NCBI RefSeq assembly: GCF_013375155.1
Contig: NZ_JABXOF010000004.1
Location: 296,214-360,213 of the forward strand
Length of the DNA: 64,000 bases
Source of the DNA: Serratia ureilytica
GTDB lineage: Bacteria > Pseudomonadota > Gammaproteobacteria > Enterobacterales > Enterobacteriaceae
Direction: 5' to 3'
A model generated the notes under the pieces. The model searched no databases, had not been told where the DNA came from, and worked only from the letters and a program-made list of their open reading frames with translations. This document shows, piece by piece, positions 47,713 through 54,970 of this stretch. The first letter of the stretch is position 1, and every line of letters starts with the position of its first letter. A program made the position numbers and the translations under genes.

Positions 47713-48558
47713 TTACTGTCTGATCAGGCGGCCGAGCGTCGGCGCCGTTTCGAAATCGCTGCGGAAGGGGTTGATGTCCAGGCCGCCGCGGCGGGTGTAA
47801 CGCGCGAACACGCTGAGTTTTTCCGGGCGGCAGCTCTGCTTGATGTCGTTGAAAATGCGCTCGACGCACTGCTCGTGGAATTCGTTGTGCTGGCGGAAGG
47901 AGATCAGGTAGCGCAGCAGGCTTTCGCGATCGATTTTGCGGCCTTCATAGCGGATCACCACGCTGCCCCAGTCCGGCTGGTTGGTGACCAGGCAGTTGGA
48001 TTTCAGCAGATTGGAAGACAGCGTCTCCGCTACGTGCTCCCCTTGATCGGCCGCGCCGCTCAGGTATTCCGGTTTGAAGGCGAAGTCGTCGACCGCGATA
48101 TCCAGATCGTCGATGTTGATGCCCGGCAGACGATCGATCTGCGCCGGATAACCTTCCAGACCCGGATAGAGCTTGACGGTGACCTGGCCATTGGCCGCCT
48201 GCGACAGATCCTTCTGCATGGCGGCGCTCACCTGTTCCACGCTGTCGAAGCGCGTTTGGTTGAAGCTGTTGAGATACAGCTTGAACGATTTGGATTCGAT
48301 CAGGTTGGAAGAGGAGTGCGGGAAGGTAAATTCGCCGATACCCACCACCGGTTTGCCCTTGCCGTTGAGCCACGACAACTCGAAGGCGGTCCACAGATCA
48401 AAGCCGCTGAACGGCAGCTGCCGTTCGTCCACGCCGATCAGATCGCGGCCGCGTGCGCGCGGCAAGGCTTCGAGCAATGCGGGAGCATATTGGTCCGGAT
48501 AATCGGAGTTCGCGCCAAGATGGGTGATCTTATCTTGCTTTTGGATATGCATATTCAT
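47713..48558 (-). CDS. queF: NADPH-dependent 7-cyano-7-deazaguanine reductase QueF
   Basis: QueF reduces the nitrile preQ0 to the amine preQ1 in queuosine tRNA-modification synthesis. The 281-residue two-domain form matches E. coli QueF (282). The catalytic Cys and Asp are in SNCLVTNQPDWGSVVIRYEG (about 188-207). The substrate motifs NLIESKSFKLYLNSFNQTRF and ELSWLNGKGKPVVGIGEFTF are present. The start overlaps the end of the transporter gene by 29 bases, so queF is the last gene of a three-gene operon with a terminator behind it. Confidence 0.95.
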   Translation of the reverse strand: MNMHIQKQDKITHLGANSDYPDQYAPALLEALPRARGRDLIGVDERQLPFSGFDLWTAFELSWLNGKGKPVVGIGEFTFPHSSSNLIESKSFKLYLNSFNQTRFDSVEQVSAAMQKDLSQAANGQVTVKLYPGLEGYPAQIDRLPGINIDDLDIAVDDFAFKPEYLSGAADQGEHVAETLSSNLLKSNCLVTNQPDWGSVVIRYEGRKIDRESLLRYLISFRQHNEFHEQCVERIFNDIKQSCRPEKLSVFARYTRRGGLDINPFRSDFETAPTLGRLIRQ

Positions 48559-49426
48559 TGCCCTTTGCTTGTTCGGTATTGATGTAGCGGTTAAACAGAC
48601 TGCGGGTGGCGTAAATCGGCCCGACGCCCAGCAAGGCGTAAACCACCTTGATCAGGAACTGAGACAGGATCATGGTTTTGATGATGTCCCAGCTCAGCAC
48701 GTTGTAGAACGCCAGCGTACAGAACACCACGCTGTCGATGGCCGATGCGATTACGGTGCTGGTGATCACGCGCACGAACAGGTAGCGGGAGTTGGTCAAC
48801 TCCTTGATCTTGCAAAGCAGATAGGAGTTGACGTTCTCGGAGATCAGATAGGCCGCCGAAGAGGCCACCAGCACCGCCATGATGCTGTGCACAATGCCGT
48901 TGTAGGTCTCGCTGTACTCCCACTGTGGAATGCTCGGCACCAGCGTCGTCACCCAGACGCCGAGAACGAAGGTCAGGTTGGCGATGAACGAGATGATGAT
49001 GGTGCGTCTGGCCAGCCGCAACCCATAGAACTCGTTGAGAATGTCCACCAGAATGAACGTGAGCGGATAGATGAAGATCGCCGGCGGCGTGATGAGATTC
49101 AGCACCGGAATTTGGATCGGCTTGACGCCGCACAGCGTCGAGAAGATATAAATCACGCTGAGCGCCACGGTAATAATCAGGTAGGCGTACCAGGAACGTT
49201 CATGGCGATCGCTGAGCTCATAGGCGGTTTTTTGTTGATTGTCGCCGTAGAGTTTACGGTACAGCGCCTGCAGCTCGTGCCGGCTCAGATCTTCCGATAT
49301 TTCGCTGTCGGCCAGCTCATTGAGCCCCATGGTAATGGTTTTGCCGGTGGCCAATACCATGACATTGGCCGCGATGGTGCCATGTCGGGTGAAGCCCAAC
49401 AGCTTGAACTTCTGATTCGGTTCCAT
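48530..49426 (-). CDS. VUT-family (YhhQ-like) queuosine-precursor transporter with N-terminal extension
   Basis: A 298-residue membrane protein. Residues from about 78 on form the six-helix VUT/YhhQ core (YAYLIITVALSVIYIFSTLC, then PPAIFIYPLTFILVDILNEF and FVLGVWVTTLVPSIPQWEYS). E. coli YhhQ imports preQ0 and preQ1. The first 75 residues are a soluble extension (FKLLGFTRHGTIAANVMVLA onward) that the core family does not need. Its ATG directly follows the stop codon of the XRE regulator, and its end overlaps queF. This context strongly links it to queuosine precursor uptake. Confidence 0.88.
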   Translation of the reverse strand: MEPNQKFKLLGFTRHGTIAANVMVLATGKTITMGLNELADSEISEDLSRHELQALYRKLYGDNQQKTAYELSDRHERSWYAYLIITVALSVIYIFSTLCGVKPIQIPVLNLITPPAIFIYPLTFILVDILNEFYGLRLARRTIIISFIANLTFVLGVWVTTLVPSIPQWEYSETYNGIVHSIMAVLVASSAAYLISENVNSYLLCKIKELTNSRYLFVRVITSTVIASAIDSVVFCTLAFYNVLSWDIIKTMILSQFLIKVVYALLGVGPIYATRSLFNRYINTEQAKGNEYAYPKAR

Positions 49427-50041
49427 TTATAACCTTTCTCCAACGATATAACCCAGGAATTGCACCGTCTCCTGAAGGCGTTTGTCCATGCTTTCGCTGT
49501 CTTTGTCGTCAACCACAAAGAAGCCGCTTTTTCCCGAGTGATACAGCAAAGGTGAATCGCAAATCAGTACCGGCGGACGTTTGATGATAATGACTTCGCC
49601 CGGAATGAATGACCCTTTAATTTCGGTCTCTATTTTCATTGCCAACATGTTCGACTCATCGCCGAAGAAATAAGTCAAAGGAAACTCGGTGACCAGTTGC
49701 CCGATCTTGCGCTGCGAGACGGCCAGATAGCGCGACTGCGGGATCACCGGAATGGCGGAAGGGTTCTTGTTGCCTTCGGTGGACAACGTTTCGTTGAGCA
49801 GCTCCAGTTTTTCCAGATCGTAGTCTTCGATCTCTTCACAGGAGACACCGAAAAAATCGGAAATCCGATTAACGGTGGATTGCTGAACGTTGTTCACTCT
49901 TCCATCAAGAATTTTGTATAGGGTAGTGCGCGTCAGGCCGCTGCGGTTGGAAAAGGAAGCCTTGGTTTCACCGCGGGTACGCATTAGATATTCAATATTT
50001 TTAATGATGTTGATTTTGCGCTGTGCGTTGGGGGTTTTCAT
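49427..50041 (-). CDS. XRE-family regulator with LexA/S24-like C-terminal domain
   Basis: A 204-residue protein. Residues about 10-65 form a helix-turn-helix (RTRGETKASFSNRSGLTRTT, then LYKILDGRVNNVQQSTVNRI). The C-terminal half has a pattern reminiscent of the S24/LexA beta fold (KGSFIPGEVIIIKRPPV near 140 and QFLGYIVGERL at the end). The serine of the autoproteolytic Ser-Lys pair is not seen in its usual place, so self-cleavage is unlikely. It is the first gene of the operon with the YhhQ-like transporter and queF, so it probably regulates queuosine precursor uptake. AAGGA precedes the ATG. Confidence 0.8.
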   Translation of the reverse strand: MKTPNAQRKINIIKNIEYLMRTRGETKASFSNRSGLTRTTLYKILDGRVNNVQQSTVNRISDFFGVSCEEIEDYDLEKLELLNETLSTEGNKNPSAIPVIPQSRYLAVSQRKIGQLVTEFPLTYFFGDESNMLAMKIETEIKGSFIPGEVIIIKRPPVLICDSPLLYHSGKSGFFVVDDKDSESMDKRLQETVQFLGYIVGERL

Positions 50042-50383
50042 AGGCTGTCCTTACAAACATTACGCTGGCTTCACTATATCTTACGCGTTGGCGTTGTCCA
50101 GATAAAAAGGCGCAGGGAATAGGATAACAGACTGATTATTTTCGTTAATTATTGCTTTCTGTCAGCGGCTTGGCGGGGGGCGGGCGACGTGGATGCGGAA
50201 GGCGGTTTGGGGAAATGATAAAGCTGTGCAAATCAATTGATTAGCTTTTGCTTATGGAAAAGTGAACACAAAAGCCAATTTTATGTTCACTTTTATGTTG
50301 ACCAAAGGCGATTTCATGGGCTACTGTTCATGCAAGCTGAAGTTTTTCTTTACGATCAAAACACTGAAGCTAACGACTTTTAT

Positions 50384-50422
50384 AATAAAAAGCTCAGAGG
50401 GGGATGTTCCCGCACTCTGAGC
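50384..50422 (-). terminator. Strong intrinsic terminator with no adjacent gene
   Basis: On the minus strand GCTCAGAG pairs with CTCTGAGC around an inner GGG/CCC helix and is followed by TTTTTATTAT. It lies 100 bases beyond another minus-strand terminator, so it appears to end a separate short transcript or to act as a second terminator for the NCS1 permease gene. Confidence 0.65.
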
Positions 50423-50522
50423 ATAATGGATAGCTTGCTACCGACACCAGGGACCCTCATCACCACGGCCGTTTGTCTGCGCGATCGGCCTATTCCTTTG
50501 CGCTGAACTCCGCATTTTGCGA

Positions 50523-50555
50523 GCAATAAAACACTCCCCCGTCATCGGAGGAGTG
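50523..50555 (-). terminator. Terminator of the NCS1 permease gene
   Basis: CACTCCTCC and GGGGGAGTG pair on the minus strand with one wobble, then GTTTTATTGC follows. It begins about 20 bases past the permease stop. Confidence 0.78.
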
Positions 50556-50575
50556 CGTTAACGCCTGTGCGAAAA

Positions 50576-51877
50576 TCAGAGCGACTTCTGCGAGGCCAGG
50601 GGTTTTTGCGCCCGACTGAAGGCCAGCTTGAGCACCCAATACAGCAGGCTGGCGGCCACCAGTGAGTTGATGGTCGGTACGCCCCATTCGGTCGCCAGGC
50701 CAACGGCGCCGCCGGCGATGCTGGCGACGATCGCCGCCCAGCCGATGGTTGGGGTTTCGTTCGGCAACTGGCCCGTACGGCGGCTCTCGTCCAGGATTTT
50801 GCGGTGGCTGCGCAGCAGGTAATAGTCCACCAGCATGATGCCGATAATGGGCGGGAAGACCACGCCAAGCACCGTCAGGAAGTCGACGAAGCGGTCGAGA
50901 ATGCCCAGCACCGACAGCGTGGTGCCCAGAATACCGATCGCCAACGTGGTGTAGGTGTACTTCAGCTTTTTGCCGGTGATGCCTTCCACCGCGTTGACGA
51001 TGCCCAGCGAAGAGGAGTACAGGTTGAGATCGTTGACGCGCAGGGTGGAAAACACCACCACCAGCAAACCGGCGCCGCCGGCCGCTTGCGACATGATGGT
51101 GACCACATCCGCGGTGCCCAGGGTTTTGGCGATCAGGATAGCCAGGCCATTCACCACGAACTCGCCGGCGACGATGGTGAAGATCGTAACGCCGAGCACG
51201 TGTTTGCCGTTTTTGGAGTAACGGGTCAGATCGGGCGTCATCAGGCTGGCCACGATGGCGCCGCCGACGACGATGGTGATGCCGGCGCTGATGGTCAATG
51301 GTTCACCCGGCGGCGCCAGCTGGATGATCTCCTGCAGGTTATGGCCGGAAAGCGCGGTCACCGAAATATAGGCCACCAGCATAATGAACATCGGCACCGC
51401 GATACGGGCGGCGATGCGCAACGCCTTGAAGCCGAATGCCACCAGGATGGTCAACAGCGTGCCCGAGAGCCCGGCGGCCAGGCCAAAGCCCAGCTTATTG
51501 CCGAGCGCGAAATCGAGCGACTTGGCGAAAATGGCGTTTTGAATGCCGAACCAACCCAGCAGGCTGACGGCCACGACCACGCCGATCAGCACCGAGCCCA
51601 GGCGGCCAAAGCCGCACCAGCGCGCCAGCAGGCTGCCGGAAATCCCTTCGCGCATGCCCGCCATCCCAAGCCCATAGGTCACCACGCCGAAGATCAGGCT
51701 GCCGACGAAAATGGCGGTGAAGGCGTCAATCAACGTCATGGAGTTGCCGAGCACGGCGCCGAGCATGAACTGGTCCAGCGCGGTCAGCATGCCCATATGC
51801 ACGATGGCCACGCTTAAAAACGAGACTCTTTTATCCTGCGGCACCCGGGTGAGCGGATAATCTTCGATCTTTATCAC
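50576..51877 (-). CDS. NCS1-family permease (CodB-like)
   Basis: A 433-residue, about 12-TM permease. FLSVAIVHMGMLTALDQFML, GFGRLGSVLIGVVVAVSLLG and SLMTPDLTRYSKNGKHVLGV resemble CodB-type cytosine permeases. I prefer the GTG at 51877, which follows AAGGAAGA; a TTG at 51901 is in frame and overlaps the upstream stop. No cytosine deaminase gene is present, so the substrate may be another nucleobase-like compound. The PAS-LuxR gene ends 20 bases upstream, so both are probably one operon. Confidence 0.82.
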   Translation of the reverse strand: MIKIEDYPLTRVPQDKRVSFLSVAIVHMGMLTALDQFMLGAVLGNSMTLIDAFTAIFVGSLIFGVVTYGLGMAGMREGISGSLLARWCGFGRLGSVLIGVVVAVSLLGWFGIQNAIFAKSLDFALGNKLGFGLAAGLSGTLLTILVAFGFKALRIAARIAVPMFIMLVAYISVTALSGHNLQEIIQLAPPGEPLTISAGITIVVGGAIVASLMTPDLTRYSKNGKHVLGVTIFTIVAGEFVVNGLAILIAKTLGTADVVTIMSQAAGGAGLLVVVFSTLRVNDLNLYSSSLGIVNAVEGITGKKLKYTYTTLAIGILGTTLSVLGILDRFVDFLTVLGVVFPPIIGIMLVDYYLLRSHRKILDESRRTGQLPNETPTIGWAAIVASIAGGAVGLATEWGVPTINSLVAASLLYWVLKLAFSRAQKPLASQKSL

Positions 51878-51897
51878 GGTGAGATCTTCCTTGCGGT

Positions 51898-52587
51898 TCA
51901 AATAAACTGAATGCCCTTGGTTATCAGGCGATCGGGAATGTAGTTATCCAGGTTGGCGTATTTGCAATACTCCTCAAACTGTTGCTGAGTATGCACGTTG
52001 GCCTTCTGGTAAATATTATAAATGCGGTTTTCGATGGTCTTATTGCTGACGTTATAGATTTTGGCGATCTCTTTCACCGTAAATCGCTGCAGCATAAGGA
52101 AAATGACATCGAGCTCGGCGCGGGTGAACAGCTCGTTGTTAACTTCGGTGGTCAAGATGCTGGGTTTTTGCTGATTGATGTATTTCAGCGGCGACAGGCT
52201 GTTCATCGGCTTGGCGTTCCAGATCACGCCGATCACCTGTTTGTCATCGTTGTAGACCGGCAGCTTTTCGCTGATAAACGGCGTCAGGCTGTCCTTGCCA
52301 TACCAGTAGTGCGTCTCGATGACCGTGACCCGATCGCGCGCCGCTTCGGTCATCTTGTCATGCTCGATAAAGTCGGCGGCGGAATCGGCCCAGTCGGCGG
52401 GGAATTCGTGGTCATATTTTCCGGCGACGTCGAAATTCAGCGGCGTATTGGTATAGAGATAAGCGGCGCGGTTCATATAGAGGTGGCGGGACAGCTGGTC
52501 TTTGATGCCCCAGGGCTCGCTCAGGTGCTCCATCATGGTGATGAGGCCCTTGAAATAAGATTCATTATTTTTATGCGATGAACCCAT
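51898..52587 (-). CDS. LuxR-type regulator with N-terminal PAS-like domain
   Basis: A 229-residue protein. The N-terminal 140 residues look like a PAS sensor (ITMMEHLSEPWGIKDQLSRH then DKQVIGVIWNAKPMNSLS). The C-terminus is a LuxR/GerE helix-turn-helix (FTVKEIAKIYNVSNKTIENR, about 168-187). The ATG at 52587 follows GAGG by five bases; a GTG two codons earlier is in frame. It sits directly upstream of the NCS1 permease gene, so it probably regulates uptake of that permease's substrate. Ligand unknown. Confidence 0.82.
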   Translation of the reverse strand: MGSSHKNNESYFKGLITMMEHLSEPWGIKDQLSRHLYMNRAAYLYTNTPLNFDVAGKYDHEFPADWADSAADFIEHDKMTEAARDRVTVIETHYWYGKDSLTPFISEKLPVYNDDKQVIGVIWNAKPMNSLSPLKYINQQKPSILTTEVNNELFTRAELDVIFLMLQRFTVKEIAKIYNVSNKTIENRIYNIYQKANVHTQQQFEEYCKYANLDNYIPDRLITKGIQFI

Positions 52588-52614
52588 ACCCACCTCTGCG
52601 CCGCTCAGGCCGCG

Positions 52615-53025
52615 TTACAGGCTTTTAGCCAGGTAATGGCGGGTATGGCGATGCGCATAGTCACCCAGCTCGCCATAGACCCGGTAGCCCAGTTTTTCGT
52701 AGAAGCCTCTGGCCTGGAAATCGAAGGTATCGACGTAGGCCATATGGCAACCGCGCTTGCGGGCTTCTTCTTCGGCCAGCTGCATCAGTTGGCGACCGTA
52801 ACCGCTTTTGCGGCATTGATCGCCGACCCAAAGATACTGTACTTCCAGGCCGCCCCACCAGGTACGTGCGACCAGACCGCCGACGATCTGCTGGTTGTCG
52901 TCGGTGACGGTCAGGAACAGCGGGTGAATGTCTACGGGCTGGGTTTTATGGTTGTGCGCCCAGAGGCTGTCGATAACGAACTCTTCATCCTGCGGGTTGG
53001 GTTTGTCGGTGATATTAATATTCAT
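52615..53025 (-). CDS. GNAT-family N-acetyltransferase
   Basis: A 136-residue single-domain acetyltransferase. The acetyl-CoA motif A is in LWVGDQCRKSGYGRQLMQLA (about 66-85), with the Q/RXXGXG-type loop. A C-terminal ARGFYEKLGYRVYGELGDY is typical of small-molecule GNAT enzymes. It is 27 bases upstream of the PAS-LuxR gene, possibly in one transcript with it. The acceptor substrate is unknown. Confidence 0.85.
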   Translation of the reverse strand: MNINITDKPNPQDEEFVIDSLWAHNHKTQPVDIHPLFLTVTDDNQQIVGGLVARTWWGGLEVQYLWVGDQCRKSGYGRQLMQLAEEEARKRGCHMAYVDTFDFQARGFYEKLGYRVYGELGDYAHRHTRHYLAKSL

Positions 53026-53441
53026 TTTTAATATAATTCCCTGATTTAATTATTCAAATCTGAACTAGACGCTTTCGCCCCAACCGCTTCTATTATCACT
53101 TTTATTAATGTATTTCAAGGGTGGTTTTCACCCTTTTCCGCCGTGCAGGCGGGCGCTTATAGTAAGCATCACAGGGTGAAGAAAATAGCGAAACAGGCAG
53201 TATTAAAACGCTGAAATGCCCTGCCAACACCATCTTTTCCTACTTGCGCCTCACCAGGGCCCCACAGGGAAAACTGCAGTACTGTACGGCTCCACCGGAT
53301 AGAGCAAGCTAACTTGCCGACGGGGGAGCCACTTTGTTTTTGCGCATGCGTTCCGCGATGACTGCGCGCTGTCTCAGATATTAAACGCTCTTCTTATCAG
53401 AAGATATGAGCCGCCGATGAAAATGCGGTCGATACCCTCCT
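53026..53441. other. Gene-free region between the GNAT gene and the esterase gene
   Basis: About 415 bases without a gene. It contains the GNAT promoter region and, on the plus strand, a nested hairpin with a T-tract (53288-53341). No tandem repeat or open frame is convincing. Confidence 0.5.
53288..53341 (+). other. Nested hairpin with T-tract, orphan terminator or RNA 3' end
   Basis: GGCTCC (53288-53293) pairs with GGAGCC (53325-53330). Inside it GCAAG (53304-53308) pairs with CTTGC (53313-53317) around CTAA. ACTTTGTTTTT follows. No plus-strand gene precedes it, since both flanking genes are on the minus strand. Confidence 0.4.
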
Positions 53442-54356
53442 TTAGTCTTCATATGCCACGCTGCTCAGTGCCGGCTCGATGGCGGCACCCAGCATGGCGC
53501 CGTGTCCCAAGTCGGGCCACTCCCGATAGCCGACGGTAAGACCGTCGAGCTTTGCCAGGCGTTCCGCCAGCATTTGCGCCGCGTTCGCCGGCAGAGCAGG
53601 GCTCTTCACGCCGGGCGGGGCCGCGCGCTCGCGCTCCGCCAGACCCACCCACAACTGCAGCCTTGCCGCCGGCGTCGGATGCCGTTCCGCCCACTGCTGC
53701 GCCTCTTGCAGGATCATGCCGTTGCCCCACCACAGCGAGGGTTCCACGGCGATATAATGCTGGAAGGCGGCGGGATGGTTGAATAACGTATGCAGAACGA
53801 AGAGCCCGCCGTAGGAATGGCCCCATAGCGTTTGCCGCTGCTGATCGACCGCCAGTTTGGCGGCGATCGCCGGTTTGATCCGCGTTTCAATCAATTGCAG
53901 GAAGGCCTCCGCGCCCCCGCCCGCCTGCGGCGGTTTCTTCATGCCCGTCGGCAGAGGCAGCGTATAGTCGTAGGCGCGGCCGGCGGCATCGATGCGCAGA
54001 TAGTTGTCATAGCCGATCATCACCAGCACCGGTGGCCGCTTCGCCGTCGCCAATCTGGCCAGTAAGCTGGCGTTCAGCTCCATCAGCACCGCATTGCCGT
54101 CGAGGAAATAAATCGTCGGATAGCCGTCAGGCGCAGGCGCCCGACGCGGCTGGGCGATACGGACGCGGTAACGTCGTTGACCATCGGCGGAGGTGAAGCG
54201 CAGATCGCTGAAGCGGTAATCCGCAGAGTCGCTATCGGCGACGGTCACGCCGATCCTGCGTTCCAGATCGGGCCTGGCCTGCACGGCCCCCGGCAACCAA
54301 AAGCCGATGGCGAGCGCCAGAAGCGTGCAGATAAAATGCCGGTGAGACAATAACAT
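53442..54356 (-). CDS. Periplasmic alpha/beta-hydrolase, IroE-like siderophore esterase family
   Basis: A 304-residue esterase-D-fold protein with a signal peptide (LLALAIGFWLPGAVQA, about 12-27). The nucleophile elbow is in LWGHSYGGLFVLHTLF (Ser about 184). YIAVEPSLWWGNGMI and the terminal WPDLGHGAML with the catalytic His match the Fes/IroE/YbbA-type hydrolases that open catecholate-siderophore lactones. No catecholate synthesis genes are adjacent, so the substrate is uncertain. It is the gene downstream of the ATP-grasp/IucD pair on the same strand, but 614 bases separate them. Confidence 0.8.
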   Translation of the reverse strand: MLLSHRHFICTLLALAIGFWLPGAVQARPDLERRIGVTVADSDSADYRFSDLRFTSADGQRRYRVRIAQPRRAPAPDGYPTIYFLDGNAVLMELNASLLARLATAKRPPVLVMIGYDNYLRIDAAGRAYDYTLPLPTGMKKPPQAGGGAEAFLQLIETRIKPAIAAKLAVDQQRQTLWGHSYGGLFVLHTLFNHPAAFQHYIAVEPSLWWGNGMILQEAQQWAERHPTPAARLQLWVGLAERERAAPPGVKSPALPANAAQMLAERLAKLDGLTVGYREWPDLGHGAMLGAAIEPALSSVAYED

Positions 54357-54970
54357 GCGGGTCAGCGTCCTCGAAAAAGGCCGATATTAGCATCGGTACG
54401 CGCCCAGTAAAAACCTCTCCTTCGGGCGGGTATTTCAGTGGCGAAGTGCGGCCGGGGTCAGGCGGTGGCTGCCTGATGCTTCGCAGGGTTAATAGCAACT
54501 CATTGTTATTATTGGCAAGTCAGGAATAAGAAGGGTTACGATTAATTAGAAATGATTATGTTTTTTTGAGGGGGTAATCTGCTGATGGGTGCAAAAACAC
54601 TCAATCATCAATGGGTGTTAGCGAAAAAAAAGCCCTATAAAATAGGGCAAAGACACACAACAACACCAGGGAAACTTTCCGGTATCTTATATTATAGCTT
54701 CCTATACATATAGAACATTTTATTATAAATATGTAAACGATTCTTATTAATGTTCTAATGCCATTGTTTTTCAAGGGGTTATGTCGCCCAAGGGGGAACG
54801 TTCCCGATGGCGGTGCAAGCCACTCCGCAGTGGATTAAGCGCAGGTGGCGGGGCGGTGCCGGCCCGCCGCCCCACAGTGAGATGCCGGCGGGCGGCCTGC
54901 GAAAACGCCGGCCGGTATCTCCTGTTTGATGGATGCGCAGGGGAATTGCGCCGCCTTTTGTTGATGATAA
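54357..54970. other. AT-rich gene-free region between the esterase and ATP-grasp genes
   Basis: About 610 bases without a supported gene, clearly more AT-rich than its neighbours. It carries a strong minus-strand terminator (54624-54648) with no gene in front of it for over 300 bases, preceded by promoter-like AT tracts and a weak Fur-like sequence near 54735-54755. Confidence 0.55.
54624..54760 (-). ncRNA. Candidate small RNA ending at an orphan terminator
   Basis: On the minus strand GCCCTAT and ATAGGGC form a stem with an AT-rich loop (54632-54648), followed by eight T. Upstream, TTGAAA and ATTAAT spaced 17 bases apart, and TATAAT near 54695, could serve as promoter elements. AATAAGAATCGTTTAC nearby resembles a Fur site at about 12 of 19 positions. 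The transcript would be roughly 60-110 nucleotides. I do not find the RyhB core sequence in it. Boundaries are guesses apart from the terminator. Confidence 0.35.

Larger units (their letters stand above)
50042..50575. other. Gene-free region between the XRE gene and the NCS1 permease
   Basis: About 530 bases with no supported gene. It has two minus-strand terminators (50384-50422 and 50523-50555) about 100 bases apart, an AT-rich tract (50220-50390), and the promoter region of the XRE-transporter-queF operon (50042-50160). Confidence 0.6.

Noticed and set aside
21711..50439. The 16-base word AGCAAGCTATCCATTA occurs near 21711 (plus) and near 50424 (minus), each close to an NCS1 transporter gene.
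   Set aside because: About one shared 16-mer is expected by chance in a 64-kb window counting both strands. The orientation relative to the two transporter genes also differs.
50438..50515. Possible 25-residue minus-strand peptide between the two terminators.
   Set aside because: No Shine-Dalgarno sequence precedes the ATG, and the length gives no statistical support.
54624..54760. Identifying the candidate small RNA as RyhB.
   Set aside because: The conserved RyhB core (ACATTGCTCACATTGCTTCC) is absent.
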